A stretch of 64,000 bases of DNA from [Clostridium] celerecrescens 18A (GCF_002797975.1 NZ_PGET01000001.1:2666001-2730000), one strand, 5' to 3'. Counted from the first letter of the stretch, positions 18,863 through 27,561 are shown. The notes: generated by a model not told the origin, from the letters alone. Made by a program: numbers and translations.

Positions 18863-21184
18863 TTAAAGTCCGAGGATTTTTTTCTGCAAAAGCAGAAGAT
18901 CCTGTGAATTCACCTTGCCGTCTCCATTTAAATCAGCTGCCGGCTTGCCCTTCTCAGATATGGTCTCCAACCCCAGAAGATAACGCTGAAGCTTCAGTAC
19001 ATCCAGGCTGTTTATTTTTCCATCCCCGTTGATATCTCCTATTCCAAAAGCAGAGGACTGGCCGGCGGCCGGAGCCTGGGTCTGTTGGGGACTGCTTGTG
19101 GCGGTTTCCGTCACTTTGATTTCAGTTCCAGGTCCCTGGGCTATGACTCCCGTGGAAGTCTGAACGGAAATGCCTGTGGAACCATCAGGAGCTATGGATA
19201 CATTGCTTCCTCCTGGTGTTCCAGCCTGATTCGTACCGGAAGGATTTGATACTCCAGGGCCTATGCTGCTGCCAGGGCCGGATGAAGTATTACCGCCGGT
19301 GCCTGAGCCGGTGCCTGAGCCTGAGCCGGTACCAGCGCCTGAAGAATAAGTCGGGCCGTTGTTCTGGCGCACCACGTGAAGGACGTATTCCCTGACACTT
19401 CCATTTTGAGCCGTAATCGTCACCTTGATATCATTATTGCCGCTTGAAAGCGCGATTGTACCTGTCCCTTTGACAGAAGCCAAAGAACTGAGGGCGGTTG
19501 CATTCACATTGATGCTTGATACACCGGGATCCACAATCAAATCGTATGCAAGAGTATCGCGGCTAAAGGTGGGAGTCATGACAAATCCTTCCACGCTCAA
19601 ACCGGACAGCTTATTGTTTGGATTGCCGTCGCCGGTAGGCTGGCTGCAGGCGTTATCAGGCATATTGTTATAAATTGGTATTTTAAACTCAAGCTCTGTC
19701 TGTTTCATATCACTGTTATAGGCTTTTGAATAAACAGCACCCTCTGATGCAGCTCCCTGTACATTGGTCATATACTGGTGTTTATATAAATTAGACCCCT
19801 GCACGTTAAACTTCTTCAGATAAAATGTATCCTGCCCAACTTTTACATAGTTATTACCATAATAGAAAGCTCCGCCTAAAATTGATTTTTCAGGAGAATT
19901 CCATGGCCTTTCATAATTGCCGGACTGGGACGCCCACCATAAGCCTCTTTGCACCGCAGTCATAGTTCCTGACTGATATGCTTCAATATTAAAAAAATTA
20001 TAATATCCTTCGTAACCAGATTCTGTTCCTGAAATGCTTTTACCTGTACCGGAAGATCCCTGCTCCTGAATGATCATAGCTGCAAGGACGTAAGGGTTCA
20101 CCCCTGACTGAGAAGCCGCATTCATGATCATATTCACATAGGCGCTGCTGCCTGAAACCGTTCCGGTCGTATTGGAATTGGATGAGGACGGTCCCGTAAG
20201 GCTGGCTCCCGGTCCGTATTCCATGACGATGGGAAGGTTTTTAGGCGTTATGGAAGCTTGCGGCCCTTCCAGACTGACCTTACCTGAATCGGAATCAGAC
20301 TCCGATCCTGCCCCCGGGTTAATAGCTGCTCCCGGTCCAATGGCCGCACCTGGCCCTATGACCGTGCCGCCGCCGGAAGAATTGTCCGTATTCCCCTGGT
20401 TACTGCTTCCGCCGGAAGATTCGCCGGATAGAAACGTACCCTTTACCATGGTCTTTAATCCATCTGCCGTATGCTTATTGCTGTCATAGGTATGGGTCAT
20501 AAACTGGAAGACATTGGTCTCATCAAGGAAATTTCTTGGGTCCATATAATATCTTACAATGTCTTCAGAAGCGGTCACCCAGGAGCTTCCGTCATAACCG
20601 ATCCATGTACTGGTATCCCAGTTATAAGCGCCATCTACCGTGGACTTCCAGGATGACAGGCTGTTGGTGTGGACCAGAGTTTTTCCTACCTGGCTTTCTT
20701 CCTTAATGGCCGTGTTCCAGTCCAGGTTTGTATGCTGGGCGCGGAATACCCACTTGGGATACTGGGCATGCAGCGCACGAAGCTTTGTCTTATAGCTTTC
20801 CGGAAACCCTTCCGCCGTAAGCCGGGACTCAAAATCCGCATCATTGGTATAAGAGGCAGGAAACTTAAGAAAGCTTTTGGAAACATACCCGGTAACTGTC
20901 TGGCCGCCGGAACCGGACACACGGATCTGATACCAGAGTGCTCCATCCGATGCGTTCTTCTCATCGATCACCGTAACCGATGCCCCATTTGTTAATTTTG
21001 TAACTACTGAATAGGTCGTACCCGGACCGCTTCTCACGTTCAAAGTGGTGGCATTGACCGTTGCTGCCTTTTCCGTATAAGCATAAGCATTTATGTATGG
21101 CGAAACCGCTCCCATGTAAGAGTCCATCACCAGGACGCTGGCCAGAATGACGGCCATCTTACGAGCTTTTTTATACTTTTTCAT
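18863..21184 (-). CDS. Secreted N-acetylglucosaminidase with SH3 and dockerin domains
   Basis: A 773-aa exported protein. In order: signal peptide (1-35); bacterial SH3 domain (about 40-110, NVRSGPGTTYSVVTKL); a conserved block (about 120-245) common in clostridial glucosaminidases; a linker with GPGAAIGPGAAINPG repeats; a catalytic beta-N-acetylglucosaminidase domain of LytD/GH73 type (about 350-500) with probable catalytic Glu in MIIQEQG and the NFFNIEAYQSG motif; a cadherin-like repeat (about 530-615); a second GPG-rich linker; and a C-terminal type I dockerin with two Ca-binding repeats (GDINGDGKINSLDVLKLQRYLLG, ADLNGDGKVNSQDLLLLQKKILG). It probably cleaves peptidoglycan glycan strands and docks on the cohesin protein encoded just downstream. 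Confidence 0.88.
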   Translation of the reverse strand: MKKYKKARKMAVILASVLVMDSYMGAVSPYINAYAYTEKAATVNATTLNVRSGPGTTYSVVTKLTNGASVTVIDEKNASDGALWYQIRVSGSGGQTVTGYVSKSFLKFPASYTNDADFESRLTAEGFPESYKTKLRALHAQYPKWVFRAQHTNLDWNTAIKEESQVGKTLVHTNSLSSWKSTVDGAYNWDTSTWIGYDGSSWVTASEDIVRYYMDPRNFLDETNVFQFMTHTYDSNKHTADGLKTMVKGTFLSGESSGGSSNQGNTDNSSGGGTVIGPGAAIGPGAAINPGAGSESDSDSGKVSLEGPQASITPKNLPIVMEYGPGASLTGPSSSNSNTTGTVSGSSAYVNMIMNAASQSGVNPYVLAAMIIQEQGSSGTGKSISGTESGYEGYYNFFNIEAYQSGTMTAVQRGLWWASQSGNYERPWNSPEKSILGGAFYYGNNYVKVGQDTFYLKKFNVQGSNLYKHQYMTNVQGAASEGAVYSKAYNSDMKQTELEFKIPIYNNMPDNACSQPTGDGNPNNKLSGLSVEGFVMTPTFSRDTLAYDLIVDPGVSSINVNATALSSLASVKGTGTIALSSGNNDIKVTITAQNGSVREYVLHVVRQNNGPTYSSGAGTGSGSGTGSGTGGNTSSGPGSSIGPGVSNPSGTNQAGTPGGSNVSIAPDGSTGISVQTSTGVIAQGPGTEIKVTETATSSPQQTQAPAAGQSSAFGIGDINGDGKINSLDVLKLQRYLLGLETISEKGKPAADLNGDGKVNSQDLLLLQKKILGL

Positions 21185-21252
21185 CTGTTTCTCCCAATAT
21201 GTCCTCTTGTATTTAATAAATTTCCAATTACATGTAAATTATACATTTATTT

Positions 21253-21282
21253 ATTATAATGACAAATGATACCATGTGTCAA
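21253..21282 (-). promoter_or_regulatory. Promoter of the dockerin/cohesin operon
   Basis: On the minus strand TTGACA (21277-21282) and TATAAT (21253-21258) are 18 bp apart, both perfect consensus boxes. Transcription would start about 60 bp before the glucosaminidase ATG. Confidence 0.75.
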
Positions 21283-21395
21283 CTGAATCAGGTAAAGTTC
21301 AGACAAATGGAATTATTTGTAAGAAAATCTTTATACTTATAAGAGAATGTCTTCGGCCTACAAGCTCCATTTCTCCTCTGTTAAAGTGTTATTTA

Positions 21396-21870
21396 TTAGG
21401 AAAACCAACTGCCATCGATAGGTAATGCGTTGAACCGCGAGGTGATTAATGATAGAAGCGTGACAGCAGTCACAACAGAATCTGCCAGGCTATCTTTAAA
21501 TGTGGCTTACCTGTGCAAAAAAAAGCCAGGCTGTTAATGTAGGTTGTTCTGGATGCAGAATACGCACAATAGAAGACTTCCCTACCGATATAGCTGTAAC
21601 AATGATTAACATGGCTACAACAAAACCACTAATATATTCCATCCTTCCATAACCGTGAGGATGTTTTTCATCTGTGGTTTTCCCGCTTAAATGAAAACCA
21701 ATTGTGGTCACAAGGGAAGATGCGCAATCACCTAGATTATTGAATCCGTCTGCAATAACAGAGACGCTGTTATTTAATAAGCCTAGTGTTAATTTTATGG
21801 CAAAGAGAAACGAGTTGACCGTAATTCTGATAACGCCTATCCTCTCTCCGATTCGTTGACGGTTGCTAGG
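21396..21870 (-). pseudogene. Decayed cation diffusion facilitator (CDF) transporter
   Basis: The first segment, after a stop at 21871-21873, translates without a start codon as QRIGERIGVIRITVNSF...NNSVSVIADGFNNLGD...HPHGYGRMEYISG, a clear CDF N-terminal half with the metal-binding region around ADGFNNLGD and the HPxGYGRxEY motif. It stops at 21496 after VSHI. The family signal then resumes in another frame (TFKDSLADSVVTAVTLLSLITSRFNALPIDG) until a stop at 21396-21398. The start, part of the middle and the cytoplasmic C-terminal domain are missing. It is therefore a remnant with an internal deletion and frameshift, not a working Zn/Mn/Fe exporter. The 71-aa open frame at 21496-21711 is only part of it. 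Confidence 0.8.
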
Positions 21871-21900
21871 TTAAGGGTACATTCCTTTTCCTATAAAGTA

Positions 21901-21930
21901 AAAAAGGTCTCCCAAAATAGGGAGACCTTT
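21901..21930 (-). terminator. Terminator of the oxaloacetate decarboxylase operon
   Basis: Perfect arms AAAAGGTCTCCC (21901-21912) and GGGAGACCTTTT (21919-21930) with a 6-nt loop. T-runs on both sides let it work in both directions; it lies just behind the oadA stop. Confidence 0.9.
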
Positions 21931-21939
21931 TTATGAACG

Positions 21940-23352
21940 TTATACCGGATAAGCCTTATTTTCTTTATCTGCCAGAGACGAATCCACACCGGTTTGCTGA
22001 GCAGCCCGGTACTGGAAGAATTCTTTGGCAACCGTTGGGAACAGGGCATAGGAAAGTACGTCTTCATCCTGCTGTTTCCACTGTGCGCAGTCCTTCTCAA
22101 ACTGAGGAAGCTGGGGAGGAATCAAATCAGCCGGGCGGCAGGTGATCGGCTTTTCATCACCGATGATCTTCTTCTGGACTTCTTCATTAAATGGTTTAAC
22201 CGTCTGTCCGAACTCGCCCATAAAAATCTTCTTTGTCTCTTTCGTTACCATTTTATAACGTTCACCGCTAATGACATTTAAAACGGCCTGGGTACCGACG
22301 ATCTGGGAAGATGGGGTAACAAGAGGCGGTTCTCCAAAGTCTTTTCGTACCTTTGGAATCTCCTGCAGCACTTCCATGTACTTGTCTTCCTGACCGGCTT
22401 CCTTTAACTGGCTCACCAGGTTGGAAAGCATGCCGCCAGGTACCTGATACTGAAGGGTCTTAATGTCTACGCCCAATACCTTTGGATTTAATCGTCCGCT
22501 CTTTAATGCTTCCTCTCTGATCGGCTGGAAGTATGCACAGATTTCTGCCAGCAGGTTCTGATCGTAGCCCGTGTCATAGGCCGTGCCGCGGAAGGTTTCA
22601 ACCATAACCTCGGTCGCCGGCTGGCTGGTTCCAAGAGCAAGGGGAGACATTGCGGTATCGATGATATCACAGCCTGCTTCAACTGCCTTTAGATAGGTCA
22701 TGGAAGCAACGCCGGAAGTATAGTGGGTGTGTAAGTCAATCGGAAGCTTTGTGGATTCCTTTAATGCCCGTACCAGCTCATCCGCCTTGTAGGGTGTTAA
22801 AAGACCTGCCATATCCTTGATACAGATGGAATCAGCACCCATATCCTCGATCCTCTTTGCTATGTCCTTCCAGTAATCCAGGGTATAGGCTTCCCCAAGG
22901 GTATAGCTTAAAGCTACCTGCGCATGGCCTTTTTCTTTATTGCAGGCAGTCACTGCTGTCTGTAAGTTGCGAAGATCGTTGAAGCAGTCAAAAATGCGGA
23001 TAATATCAATTCCGTTAGCCAGAGATTTCTGGACGAAATACTCTACCACGTCATCGGCATAATGGTTGTATCCCAGGATGTTCTGTCCCCGGAACAGCAT
23101 CTGCAGCTTTGTATCCTTAAAACCATCCCTTAATTTTCTAAGCCTCATCCAGGGATCTTCCTTTAAGAAACGCAGGCATGCATCAAAGGTTGCACCGCCC
23201 CAGCACTCTACCGCATGATAGCCAACCTGATCCATCTTCTCTATGATGGGAAGCATCTGCTCGGTTGTCATTCTTGTAGCAAACAAAGACTGATGAGCGT
23301 CACGAAGGACTGTCTCTACAATCTTAACCGGCTTTTTCTCTATTTCTGCCAT
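21940..23352 (-). CDS. oadA: Oxaloacetate decarboxylase alpha subunit, carboxyltransferase (OadA / PycB-like)
   Basis: A 470-aa carboxyltransferase of the pyruvate carboxylase/OadA type, which moves the carboxyl group of oxaloacetate to biotin. It has the HMGL-like TIM barrel with ETVLRDAHQSLFATRM (substrate and metal site, residues 12-27), the biotin-pocket lysine in CIKDMAGLLTPY, and LHTHYTSG with metal-binding His residues, followed by the PYC/OADA C-terminal region. It lacks a fused biotin domain; the carrier is encoded separately in the operon. I start at 23352 (MAEIEKK, GGAGGTAAGACA upstream). As the last gene of the decarboxylase operon and a close neighbour of the citrate lyase genes, it fits oxaloacetate decarboxylation in citrate fermentation. 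Confidence 0.92.
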   Translation of the reverse strand: MAEIEKKPVKIVETVLRDAHQSLFATRMTTEQMLPIIEKMDQVGYHAVECWGGATFDACLRFLKEDPWMRLRKLRDGFKDTKLQMLFRGQNILGYNHYADDVVEYFVQKSLANGIDIIRIFDCFNDLRNLQTAVTACNKEKGHAQVALSYTLGEAYTLDYWKDIAKRIEDMGADSICIKDMAGLLTPYKADELVRALKESTKLPIDLHTHYTSGVASMTYLKAVEAGCDIIDTAMSPLALGTSQPATEVMVETFRGTAYDTGYDQNLLAEICAYFQPIREEALKSGRLNPKVLGVDIKTLQYQVPGGMLSNLVSQLKEAGQEDKYMEVLQEIPKVRKDFGEPPLVTPSSQIVGTQAVLNVISGERYKMVTKETKKIFMGEFGQTVKPFNEEVQKKIIGDEKPITCRPADLIPPQLPQFEKDCAQWKQQDEDVLSYALFPTVAKEFFQYRAAQQTGVDSSLADKENKAYPV

Positions 23353-23419
23353 TGTCTTACCTCCAGGTTTGTTCATTCTTCTGTTTACCGGAAAGGCTTA
23401 ACGCCTTTCCAGGGAAAAG

Positions 23420-24568
23420 TTACCTAACTCCGAATATTGCCATAAATGTACCAGCCGCAACCGCAGTACCGATAACACCTGCCACGTTTGGTCCCATGGC
23501 ATGCATCAGCAGGAAATTGGTAGGATCTGCCTCAGAGCCAACCTTTTGGGACACACGGGCTGACATAGGAACCGCAGATACGCCTGCAGAACCGATGAGG
23601 GGATTCACCTTGCCGCCGGAAACCTTGCACATCAGCTTGCCAAACAGCACGCCTGCGGCCGTTCCCACTGAAAATGCCACCAGGCCTAAAACAACGATCT
23701 TAATGGTACTCATGTTTAAGAATGCTTCTGCGCTGGTCGTTGCACCTACGGAAGTTCCTAACAGGATGACCACGATATACATCAGGGCATTGCCTGCTGT
23801 TTCTGTTAACTGCTTTACTACGCCGGATTCTTTAAATAAGTTTCCTAACATCAGCATGCCCACCAGGGGAGCCGTTGTGGGAAGAATGAGGCATACCACC
23901 GTTGTTACGATGATCGGAAATAAGATCCTCTCTAGTCTTGATACGGGACGGAGCTGTTCCATCCGGATCTTTCTCTCTTTTTCTGTGGTCAGCAGTTTCA
24001 TGATCGGCGGCTGGATAATGGGTACCAGCGCCATATAGGAATAAGCAGCAACCGCAATGGGGCCCATAAGGGAGGTCATTCCCAATTTTCCTGCAAGGAA
24101 TATGGAAGTCGGTCCGTCGGCTCCACCGATGATTGAGATGGCAGCCGCTGCCTTATCGTTAAAGCCCATGAAAATAGCAAGAAAATAAGCGGTATAAATA
24201 CCGAACTGGGCGGCCGCTCCTAAAAGAAAGCTCTTTGGATTGGCAATCAAAGGTCCAAAATCCGTCATGGCTCCTACACCCATGAAAATCAGGGGTGGCA
24301 GGATGCCCCATTCATCCAGCTTAAAGAAATAATTCAGCAGTCCGCCTCCGGAGCCATCTGGTCCAGCCTCCATCATAATATCCGGGTAGATATTAACTAA
24401 CAGCATACCAAAGGAAATCGGTACCAGCAGCAGGGGCTCAAAACCTTTTCTGATAGCCAGATATAAAAATATAAAGGCTACAAGAATCATAATCATATTC
24501 CCTGCGGTCAGGTTAAAAAATGCGGTCTGCTGAAGAAGATTTGTAAATGTATTACTTATATAATCCAT
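23420..24568 (-). CDS. oadB: Na+-translocating decarboxylase beta subunit
   Basis: A 382-aa integral membrane protein with about nine to eleven hydrophobic segments. It catalyses decarboxylation of carboxybiotin coupled to Na+ export. The family signature [15 protein letters not shown] contains the essential membrane Asp, and a second conserved block is [22 protein letters not shown]. Other marks are [21 protein letters not shown] and the C-terminal [21 protein letters not shown]. Length is usual for the short Firmicute form. It sits between oadA and the biotin carrier. Sequence alone cannot tell which substrate, oxaloacetate or methylmalonyl-CoA, is used. Confidence 0.94.
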   Translation of the reverse strand: MDYISNTFTNLLQQTAFFNLTAGNMIMILVAFIFLYLAIRKGFEPLLLVPISFGMLLVNIYPDIMMEAGPDGSGGGLLNYFFKLDEWGILPPLIFMGVGAMTDFGPLIANPKSFLLGAAAQFGIYTAYFLAIFMGFNDKAAAAISIIGGADGPTSIFLAGKLGMTSLMGPIAVAAYSYMALVPIIQPPIMKLLTTEKERKIRMEQLRPVSRLERILFPIIVTTVVCLILPTTAPLVGMLMLGNLFKESGVVKQLTETAGNALMYIVVILLGTSVGATTSAEAFLNMSTIKIVVLGLVAFSVGTAAGVLFGKLMCKVSGGKVNPLIGSAGVSAVPMSARVSQKVGSEADPTNFLLMHAMGPNVAGVIGTAVAAGTFMAIFGVR

Positions 24569-24624
24569 GTTAATCCCTCCATATGGATTCCGCTCTGTTT
24601 ATCTTTACAGCGGATTCTTCCGTA

Positions 24625-25038
24625 CTAGTTTAATGTAGCTAAGGTTGCTCCTGCTTCTACTGAGTCACCGACCGCTACATTAACGCTGGCAACAGTTCCA
24701 TCGGAAGGTGCTACGATCTCGTTCTCCATCTTCATAGCCTCAAGAAGAACCAGTACATCTCCTCTTTTAACTGCCTGTCCCGGGTTTACCTTAAGTCCAA
24801 GGATCTTGCCTGGCATGGGAGCCGCCACCTTAAGGCCGCCTTCTGAGCCGACGTTTGCCGCTTTCACTGGAGCTGCCGGTGCGGGCGCTGCCTTCGGTGC
24901 AGAGGGAGCTGGTGCGGCTGGTGCAGAAGGTGCAGGCACAGATGCCTTGGTAACTGCTGCCGGCGCGCCTGTGGTTAAGCCTTCTTCTACGGTTACTTCA
25001 TAAACATTCCCATTCACTGTAATTGTATAGTTTTTCAT
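24625..25038 (-). CDS. Biotin carboxyl carrier protein of the decarboxylase complex
   Basis: A 137-aa biotin/lipoyl attachment protein. The C-terminal domain (about 65-137) has the biotinylation motif EAMKMENEI with the target Lys, flanked by PMPGKILGLKVNPGQAV and APSDGTVASVNVAVGDSV. The N-terminal 25 residues (YTITVNGNVYEVTVEEG) are a short beta motif that contacts the partner subunits. An Ala-Pro-rich flexible linker (about 28-62) lets the carrier swing between the carboxyltransferases and the membrane pump. It lies between the OadG-like gene and oadB. Confidence 0.93.
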   Translation of the reverse strand: MKNYTITVNGNVYEVTVEEGLTTGAPAAVTKASVPAPSAPAAPAPSAPKAAPAPAAPVKAANVGSEGGLKVAAPMPGKILGLKVNPGQAVKRGDVLVLLEAMKMENEIVAPSDGTVASVNVAVGDSVEAGATLATLN

Positions 25039-25059
25039 GATGTTATTCCTCCTGATTGA

Positions 25060-25830
25060 TTAAGCTTTTTTCCATTTACCAGATGGCGCCCGTCTGATCG
25101 AGCGGACCACCAGGCCGCTTGGCGAGCTCCCTTCAGATGCCGCAATTGCCGCAGTAATCACTGCTACCAGCTCTAAGTCATCCACAAGTTCTTCGTTCTC
25201 TTCTGCCGCAGGGACAGAAACTTCGGGAATAGGTGCAGGAACCGGCTCCTGAGCCTTCCCGTTTATCTTATCTTCAAGCTTCCCGATATACTGGAAGCAG
25301 CCGATAAGACAGCTGATGAAAATCAGCACAATAAAAACGGTTCCCATTCCCATCAGGGTATTGAACACGGCTTTTTCCATGCGTTCACCTAATGTATATT
25401 CCGGCACAAATGCCACGCTGGTGACCTTCGTTAGTTTTGAATCCGTTGTAATGGAAAATTCCATATTTCTCTTTTCAAATACTGCATTAATTGTAGCACT
25501 GTACCCATGACCAATGGCCTCTACCTTCACCGTATCGCCGATTGATACCAGGGCACCAAGCTCATGCTTTACATTCTCCCAGGAGTCCACACCCTCAGCC
25601 AGGGCTGCATACTCATCCTGGTACTGCATGTTCTTCTTAAATTCAGGAACCTGGCTGTCCTCAAGACCGGTATACAGCTCCAGGAAGGAACCGGGAAGCT
25701 GTTCCATCTGTGTCTGGACCCTGGCATCGATTTCTTCGGCTGCGGTATCGGCTTTGCTGCATGCAGATAATGAAAAGAGGCAGGCTGCCATAATAAGTCC
25801 CAATGCTACTCGTTTCATATTCAGTTTCAT
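25060..25830 (-). CDS. OadG-like gamma subunit fused to an N-terminal lipoprotein domain
   Basis: A 256-aa protein. The N-terminus is a lipoprotein signal (LFSLSACSKA, Cys24), followed by an extracellular domain (about 25-150) resembling DUF3887-type small domains. A membrane helix (MGMGTVFIVLIFISCLIGCFQYI, about 165-187) and an OadG tail follow, including the Pro-rich linker and the C-terminal block LVAVITAAIAASEGSSPSGLVVRSI that is typical of clostridial OadG proteins. OadG anchors and assembles the Na+ decarboxylase complex. The extra lipoprotein domain makes it much longer than the about 80-aa enterobacterial subunit. Its role is unknown; it may be a clostridial addition. It is third from last in the operon order on the minus strand. 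Confidence 0.82.
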   Translation of the reverse strand: MKLNMKRVALGLIMAACLFSLSACSKADTAAEEIDARVQTQMEQLPGSFLELYTGLEDSQVPEFKKNMQYQDEYAALAEGVDSWENVKHELGALVSIGDTVKVEAIGHGYSATINAVFEKRNMEFSITTDSKLTKVTSVAFVPEYTLGERMEKAVFNTLMGMGTVFIVLIFISCLIGCFQYIGKLEDKINGKAQEPVPAPIPEVSVPAAEENEELVDDLELVAVITAAIAASEGSSPSGLVVRSIRRAPSGKWKKA

Positions 25831-25847
25831 ATACCTGTCACCTCATT

Positions 25848-27302
25848 CTAAATCGTGCCATGTTTTTTTGCCGGACGATCCTCTCTCTTTGTGAACAGCA
25901 TCTCAAATGCCGCTATGACCCGTGCTCTTGTTTCGCTGGCATCTATGATATCATCAACATATCCTCTCTTTGCCGCAGAAACAGCACTGGACTGAAGCTG
26001 CCTGTAGCTTTCTGCCTGATCGCTGATCAGTGCTTTTCCATCCTCAGCCTTTGCAATCTCATCCGCATACATGATCTTAACCGCTTCAGCCGGTTCCATC
26101 ATGCCGATACAGGCCGACGGCCAGGCATAAACAATATCTGCACCAATGGACTTGCTGTTCATGGTCAGATAGGCAGTTCCAAGGGCCTGCCCCAGAATAA
26201 CCGTTACTTTGGGAACTGTGGCATTGGCAAACGCATAGGTAAGCCCTGCAGCTGCCCTGGCAATTTTTTTCTCGGAGCATTTGGTTGCTTCATATCCTTT
26301 TACATTTACAAGAGTTAGAACCGGAATACTGAATGCATCACAGAAATGAATGAATCTTGCAGCCTTTTCACAGCCATGCCCGCTTAAAAGAGCATCATAT
26401 ACACCTGTCTTAACGCCGCCTTCATTATAGGATTCCGTTCTGTTTGCAACACATCCCACTGTCATGCCATTTAAACGGATAAAACCGGTTACCATGGAAG
26501 CTGCATATTCCTTCCTGGTCTCCATAAAGAAATGATTATCGGAAATCTGAGTCAATGCAATCGCTGTATCCCCAATATAATTCTCCAGGTCGGAGCATAC
26601 ACGGTTTAAATCGTCGTTGCACTCATCATAAGACATGTCATCCTCACTGTTAGAAGGAAGAATGGAAATAAGAGTTCTGATATTATTTATAATGTCATCC
26701 GCTTCTCCCGTGAAATCCACCATACCGGCTTCTCGGCTTTGATAGTCTGCGGAAGCAGTGTTGCATTTTTCAGTATAATTTCCCTGAATGGAATTGGGAG
26801 AATTGACAAACAATCTGCCGCCCTTGGTTTCCATAAAGGTAAAGTCAGACATTGCTGCAGAAACAGCCATGCCGCCGCCGCAAGTCCCAAATATTGCTGT
26901 TATCTGAGGAATTACTCCAGATGCCAGAGTCTGGCTCATATAAATCTCGCCAAATCCATTTAGAGAGTCGGTTGCTTCCTGAAGCCTTAATCCAGCACAG
27001 TCGACCAGACCAATCACCGGCGCGCCGGTCTTCATAGCCATGGTGTAGAGCTTTGTGATCTTTCTTGCATGCATCTCCCCTACGGAGCCGCCCAGTACCG
27101 ATGCATCCTGGCTGTACACATAAACAAGGCATCCCTCAATAGTACCATAGCCAGTAATAACACCGTCAGCAGGAGTTTCTTTTGCTGTCATGTTGAAGTC
27201 TGTGTTCCTTGCGGTAACATAGCCGCCAACTTCAACAAAACTGTTCTCATCAAGCAAGGCATGAATCCGGTTGCATGCTGATGTTTCTGTTGAATTACTC
27301 AT
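25848..27302 (-). CDS. Acyl-CoA carboxyltransferase subunit (MmdA/PccB-like)
   Basis: A 484-aa carboxyltransferase with the two crotonase-like halves of the propionyl-CoA carboxylase beta / methylmalonyl-CoA decarboxylase alpha family. Landmarks: SQDASVLGGSVGEMHARKITKL (residues near 75-95), the oxyanion-forming glycines in FGTCGGGMAVSAAMSD, and in the C-terminal half VKGYEATKCSEKKIARAAAGLTYAFANATVPKVTVILGQALGTAYLTM. I start at 27302 (MSNSTETS), behind GGAGGATTGCAAT. It is the first gene of an operon that also holds OadA, so one Na+ pump seems to have two carboxyl donors. The real acyl-CoA substrate (malonyl-, methylmalonyl- or glutaconyl-CoA) cannot be read from sequence. Confidence 0.85.
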   Translation of the reverse strand: MSNSTETSACNRIHALLDENSFVEVGGYVTARNTDFNMTAKETPADGVITGYGTIEGCLVYVYSQDASVLGGSVGEMHARKITKLYTMAMKTGAPVIGLVDCAGLRLQEATDSLNGFGEIYMSQTLASGVIPQITAIFGTCGGGMAVSAAMSDFTFMETKGGRLFVNSPNSIQGNYTEKCNTASADYQSREAGMVDFTGEADDIINNIRTLISILPSNSEDDMSYDECNDDLNRVCSDLENYIGDTAIALTQISDNHFFMETRKEYAASMVTGFIRLNGMTVGCVANRTESYNEGGVKTGVYDALLSGHGCEKAARFIHFCDAFSIPVLTLVNVKGYEATKCSEKKIARAAAGLTYAFANATVPKVTVILGQALGTAYLTMNSKSIGADIVYAWPSACIGMMEPAEAVKIMYADEIAKAEDGKALISDQAESYRQLQSSAVSAAKRGYVDDIIDASETRARVIAAFEMLFTKREDRPAKKHGTI

Positions 27303-27337
27303 ATTGCAATCCTCCATTTTGTAATTTTTTACAGTCA

Positions 27338-27415
27338 TTTGTTAAACATTTAACAAAATCCTATGCAATAACACCAATTTCTGCCAATTATAATTGTATA
27401 ACTAATTTGGGTAAA
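27338..27415 (-). promoter_or_regulatory. Promoter of the decarboxylase operon with a consensus Rex operator
   Basis: On the minus strand TTTACC (27410-27415) and TATAAT (27387-27392) are 17 bp apart. Between the -10 box and the ribosome-binding site lies the perfect palindrome TTTGTTAAACATTTAACAAA (27338-27357). Its core is TTGTTAA-N4-TTAACAA, the consensus site of the clostridial redox repressor Rex, so transcription should respond to the NADH/NAD+ ratio. No rex gene is in the window. Confidence 0.75.
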
Positions 27416-27561
27416 TTTCAAGTACTAGGCCGTGTATTTTTCACATTATATTAAAACTTTCTGCTTTAAACACAGCACAATATAGGCGAGCCCACCTAAA
27501 GGTACCTGATAAAACAAACTAAACAATCTTTAAGACAGTATTTTATCCAATATTAAGGTTT

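Noticed and set aside
21496..21711. Intact 71-aa membrane protein gene
   Set aside because: It is an internal piece of the decayed CDF transporter, whose family signal extends on both sides in other frames or without a start.
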